Shown here piece after piece: positions 61,933 to 64,000 of a DNA stretch of 64,000 nucleotides. The stretch covers positions 124,001-188,000 of the forward strand of contig SRZB01000002.1 of the NCBI GenBank assembly GCA_004793585.1. Reading direction: 5' to 3'. The stretch's first letter is position 1. Every line of letters starts with the position of its first letter. Below the pieces are notes generated by a model that was not told where the DNA came from, ran no database searches, and saw only the letters and a program-made list of their open reading frames with translations. The position numbers and the translations under genes were made by a program. Source of the stretch: Hominisplanchenecus murintestinalis. Its GTDB lineage: Bacteria > Bacillota > Clostridia > Lachnospirales > Lachnospiraceae.

Positions 61933-63279
61933 TTAAGTTTGCAATCCTGCAAAACTTGCAAATATTTTTTTCACACCTTGCTGTTTCAATTTTCCCCATA
62001 TTTCATGATAGCTCTCTGTTGATATAATGATCCAATCCTTTTCCCCGTTAATTTCCTCTGGTGACAGGCAGTTTTTCCCGTCATACCCTGTTTTCTGCTT
62101 CTTGACATCGCAATCAACAAAGCTCCTTATTTCAATGCCAAGTTCCTTCATTTGATGATACAGACGGACTCCATTTTTTCCCATGCCATAGACAAACACA
62201 TTATTTTCTTTTTGATTTTCTTTTATGTACGACTTAAAGTAATACTCAAAAAATCTTCTGCCTACCTTCTTTCTTTTCTCCTCAGACACGTTACCGTCCA
62301 TAAATCTAAAAAGAAAATCATTCACGCAGCACTGATACATCAAATATGCACATCCGTCTATCTCAGCTTCTCCAAACTCCCATACTTTACCTGTTTTTTC
62401 AGTATCTTTCCACGCTGTCCTTGTTTCTGCCGAAACCCTAATGTCCTTTACACCATGACGCTTACACTGCGTAATAAAAGCATCTATTTCCTGATGCGAT
62501 GAGTTATATGAGAACACAATATATTTTATCAGTACATTATCCGCATAATCACAGTATTTTCCGATGTTCCTCCAAACTTGTTCAAAACCGTTCTGCCTCT
62601 TTATTTTTTTGTATGTTTCCGCTGTTCCTGCATCCGGACTGATCTGAACTGTCAAATTCCCCTGTTTCAGACCTTCATAAATTGATTCGTGAAACAAAAT
62701 TCCACTCGTGTTTAAAAGCTGCCGACATCCATGTGCATAACCAAATTCCAGGTACTCTTTCAAATTAGGCAGCAGCGTAGGTTCACCTCCCCCAAAATCA
62801 ATATTGAAATGGGTATCTATACATCCCTCTTCTAGCAACCGTTTGATAATCTTTAAAGACTCATACTTTTCATTAATTTTCGCTACATTCTGGTCACAGT
62901 AAATGCATCTGGAGTTACAGCCACGAAAATTGTTGTGTACTATATTTTTTAATTTTACATCATCATATTCCAGGCCTTCAAATATGATCTGTTTCAAGTG
63001 CTTGCATCCACGACAGGGACCGTCTGCATTCTGATTTTCTTCCATCACATCCAGCAATTTCCCAACATAACTCTCTTTATGAAAATTGTCCTCTACCCCC
63101 CCCCTATCAACATCACATATTACAGGTGTTTTAGGATAGACTGTTGAAGAACAGCAAAAAATAATTTCATCATAATCAAAATCAATACATTGTCCAAGAA
63201 TATTACAATGCCATATTGTTTGATTTTTATATTTATCATTAAACTTTTCTAATCTTATTTCTAAATTTTTCCTCTCCAT
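61933..63279 (-). CDS. Radical SAM protein with C-terminal nucleotide-binding-like domain
   Basis: This 448-residue protein has an N-terminal Cys-containing region (FCCSSTVYP, GPCRGCKHL) and a radical SAM motif CNSRCIYC with FGGGEPTLLPNL. The core continues to about residue 330. The C-terminal module of about 90 residues starts VFVYGMGKNGVRLYHQMKEL (GxGxxG) and ends FASFAGLQT, as seen in some polysaccharide-locus proteins. Substrate is unknown; sugar or glycan-linked chemistry is suggested by position only. A run of nine G residues falls in codons 59-62. AGGAG sits 8 nt before the ATG. Confidence 0.85.
   Translation of the reverse strand: MERKNLEIRLEKFNDKYKNQTIWHCNILGQCIDFDYDEIIFCCSSTVYPKTPVICDVDRGGVEDNFHKESYVGKLLDVMEENQNADGPCRGCKHLKQIIFEGLEYDDVKLKNIVHNNFRGCNSRCIYCDQNVAKINEKYESLKIIKRLLEEGCIDTHFNIDFGGGEPTLLPNLKEYLEFGYAHGCRQLLNTSGILFHESIYEGLKQGNLTVQISPDAGTAETYKKIKRQNGFEQVWRNIGKYCDYADNVLIKYIVFSYNSSHQEIDAFITQCKRHGVKDIRVSAETRTAWKDTEKTGKVWEFGEAEIDGCAYLMYQCCVNDFLFRFMDGNVSEEKRKKVGRRFFEYYFKSYIKENQKENNVFVYGMGKNGVRLYHQMKELGIEIRSFVDCDVKKQKTGYDGKNCLSPEEINGEKDWIIISTESYHEIWGKLKQQGVKKIFASFAGLQT
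63096..63104 (-). repeat. G9 homopolymer tract inside the radical SAM gene
   Basis: Nine consecutive C on the + strand are nine G in the coding strand, in codons AGG-GGG-GGG-G for Arg-Gly-Gly-Val near residue 60. Gain or loss of one base would truncate the protein early. The frame is intact in this sequence. Confidence 0.85.
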
Positions 63280-63327
63280 CCATTATTCTCCTAACATGAC
63301 ACATTCAGTTATCTTTGTTATAACATT

Positions 63328-63999
63328 TTAAAATTTCATATATAACTCTCTTAATTTCCCCTGAAGCCTTCTATTCTCTTTCTCCAATTCGTCATTTTTT
63401 TGCTCAGCAGCCATAAGCATTCTTGTCAGTTCTTCTGCTGTCAACTCGCTATACAAACTTCCATTTTGCGCTTTACAAATCATTTCCCCACAGAATTTCG
63501 TTGTCAGCGGATGCTTCTCCGGTGACACTCTCGCTTTCATTTTTCTAAAAAATGATAATACATTTCCGCCAAAACAGGCGCATTCCACCAGATTTAATTG
63601 ACGCAGGCACGCAAAGACAAATGCATCTTCGTCAGGATATATATCTTTTGTCTGGCTGTCCTGTTGTGGGTGGTAGCGTTTGGACGAAACGGTTTCCCCG
63701 CAGAATTTAATCTTTGAATCCCGGAAAATCCGGAACCACATCTCATTATCCTGCGTAATCTTTAGCTCCTCATTAAAATATCCTACTCTGTCAAAATGAC
63801 TCCTATGTACTAAAAGCGCGCACCCATTGACGCATCCTAAAATAACAGGATACACAGACATCTCCATGACTTCCTGCGTATAGAGCGCCTCAAAATTTGT
63901 CCAATTGTACACCCTTCCCTCTTTATCCAGAATATCGTAATTTCCATATACGAGCGTCTCTTTTTCCTCGCCCTGCAGATGCCTCACATAAATTTCACA
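63328..63999 (-). CDS. Family 2 glycosyltransferase (5' part outside window)
   Basis: The frame stays open to the window edge (Cys-Glu-Ile-Tyr before the first GTG), so this is the C-terminal part of a longer gene. Visible features fit a GT-A glycosyltransferase: GRVYNWTNFEALY, VNGCALLVHRSHFDRVGYFNE and the catalytic ED-type segment TQDNEMWFRIF. A coiled coil ends the protein (AAEQKNDELEKENRRLQGKL). It is followed by the radical SAM gene. Donor and acceptor are unknown. Confidence 0.82.
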   Translation of the reverse strand, partial: CEIYVRHLQGEEKETLVYGNYDILDKEGRVYNWTNFEALYTQEVMEMSVYPVILGCVNGCALLVHRSHFDRVGYFNEELKITQDNEMWFRIFRDSKIKFCGETVSSKRYHPQQDSQTKDIYPDEDAFVFACLRQLNLVECACFGGNVLSFFRKMKARVSPEKHPLTTKFCGEMICKAQNGSLYSELTAEELTRMLMAAEQKNDELEKENRRLQGKLRELYMKF

Positions 64000-64000
64000 C

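Noticed and set aside
1-64000. tRNA, rRNA, CRISPR arrays, insertion sequences and T-box or metabolite riboswitches
   Set aside because: Looked for by eye on both strands. Nothing convincing was seen beyond the L21 leader; a covariance-model scan would be needed to exclude divergent cases.

Overview
The window looks like a chromosomal segment of a Gram-positive anaerobe of the class Clostridia, most probably family Lachnospiraceae. This is judged from gene content and order, not from a database search: strong AGGAGG ribosome binding sites, a sortase-type surface protein, the Prp protease with an N-terminally extended L27, LexA boxes of the CAAAC-N4-GTT(C/T) type, a sepF-ylmH-yggS division cluster, DUF378, and a mutS-mutL-miaA-PLP enzyme operon. 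No rRNA, tRNA, prophage, IS element or CRISPR array was seen.

Left part (1-8.6 kb, + strand). The 3' end of a histidine biosynthesis gene (a HisA/HisF-like domain fused to HisIE) is followed by a NiaR-type niacin repressor. Two exported cell-surface proteins come next: a cell-wall-binding-repeat phosphodiester glycosidase, and a 1715-residue sortase-anchored repeat protein with its own promoter and terminator.

Housekeeping operon (8.7-18.2 kb, + strand). A radical SAM pair and RNase G run into a promoter and L21 leader, then rplU-prp-rpmA-obgE-yhbY-nadD-yqeK-rsfS. These serve ribosome assembly, L27 maturation, NAD synthesis and nucleotide clean-up. A nucleotidyltransferase/HEPN pair and a small export-family membrane protein follow, up to a bidirectional terminator.

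SOS island (18.2-22.2 kb). lexA (-) is divergent from a YneA-like membrane/LysM protein (+). Three LexA-box-like sites lie in the shared 300-bp control region, suggesting DNA damage derepresses both LexA and a division inhibitor. A small conserved-looking protein, a membrane-anchored C39-like peptidase and a Xer-type recombinase follow.

Minus-strand half (22.2-54.7 kb). deoC-deoB-cdd lies behind a 37-nt perfect palindrome. Then come dtd, a cytidylate-kinase-like protein, an RluA-type pseudouridine synthase, lspA, aroB, ylmH, sepF, yggS and a membrane-fusion-like protein. After DUF378 (+) comes a long wall-growth and division operon: radC-mreB-mreC-mreD-mrdA-minC-minD-minE-rodA-mgsA-dac, with a small P-loop gene. 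Next is a mismatch-repair/tRNA-modification operon: miaB-mutS-mutL-miaA-PLP enzyme-two flavoproteins. In transcription order each set runs from high to low coordinates.

Right end (54.8-64 kb, - strand). An orphan FliD-like protein is followed by part of a capsule or exopolysaccharide locus: glycosyltransferase (cut by the window), radical SAM protein with an in-frame G9 tract, CapE/FnlA-type dehydratase-epimerase, RmlD-like reductase, FnlC/CapG-type 2-epimerase and a further sugar epimerase. The three nucleotide-sugar enzymes together resemble the route to UDP-N-acetyl-L-quinovosamine. An AAA-ATPase/PD-(D/E)XK gene with its own promoter, behind a terminator, splits this pathway and looks like an inserted cassette.
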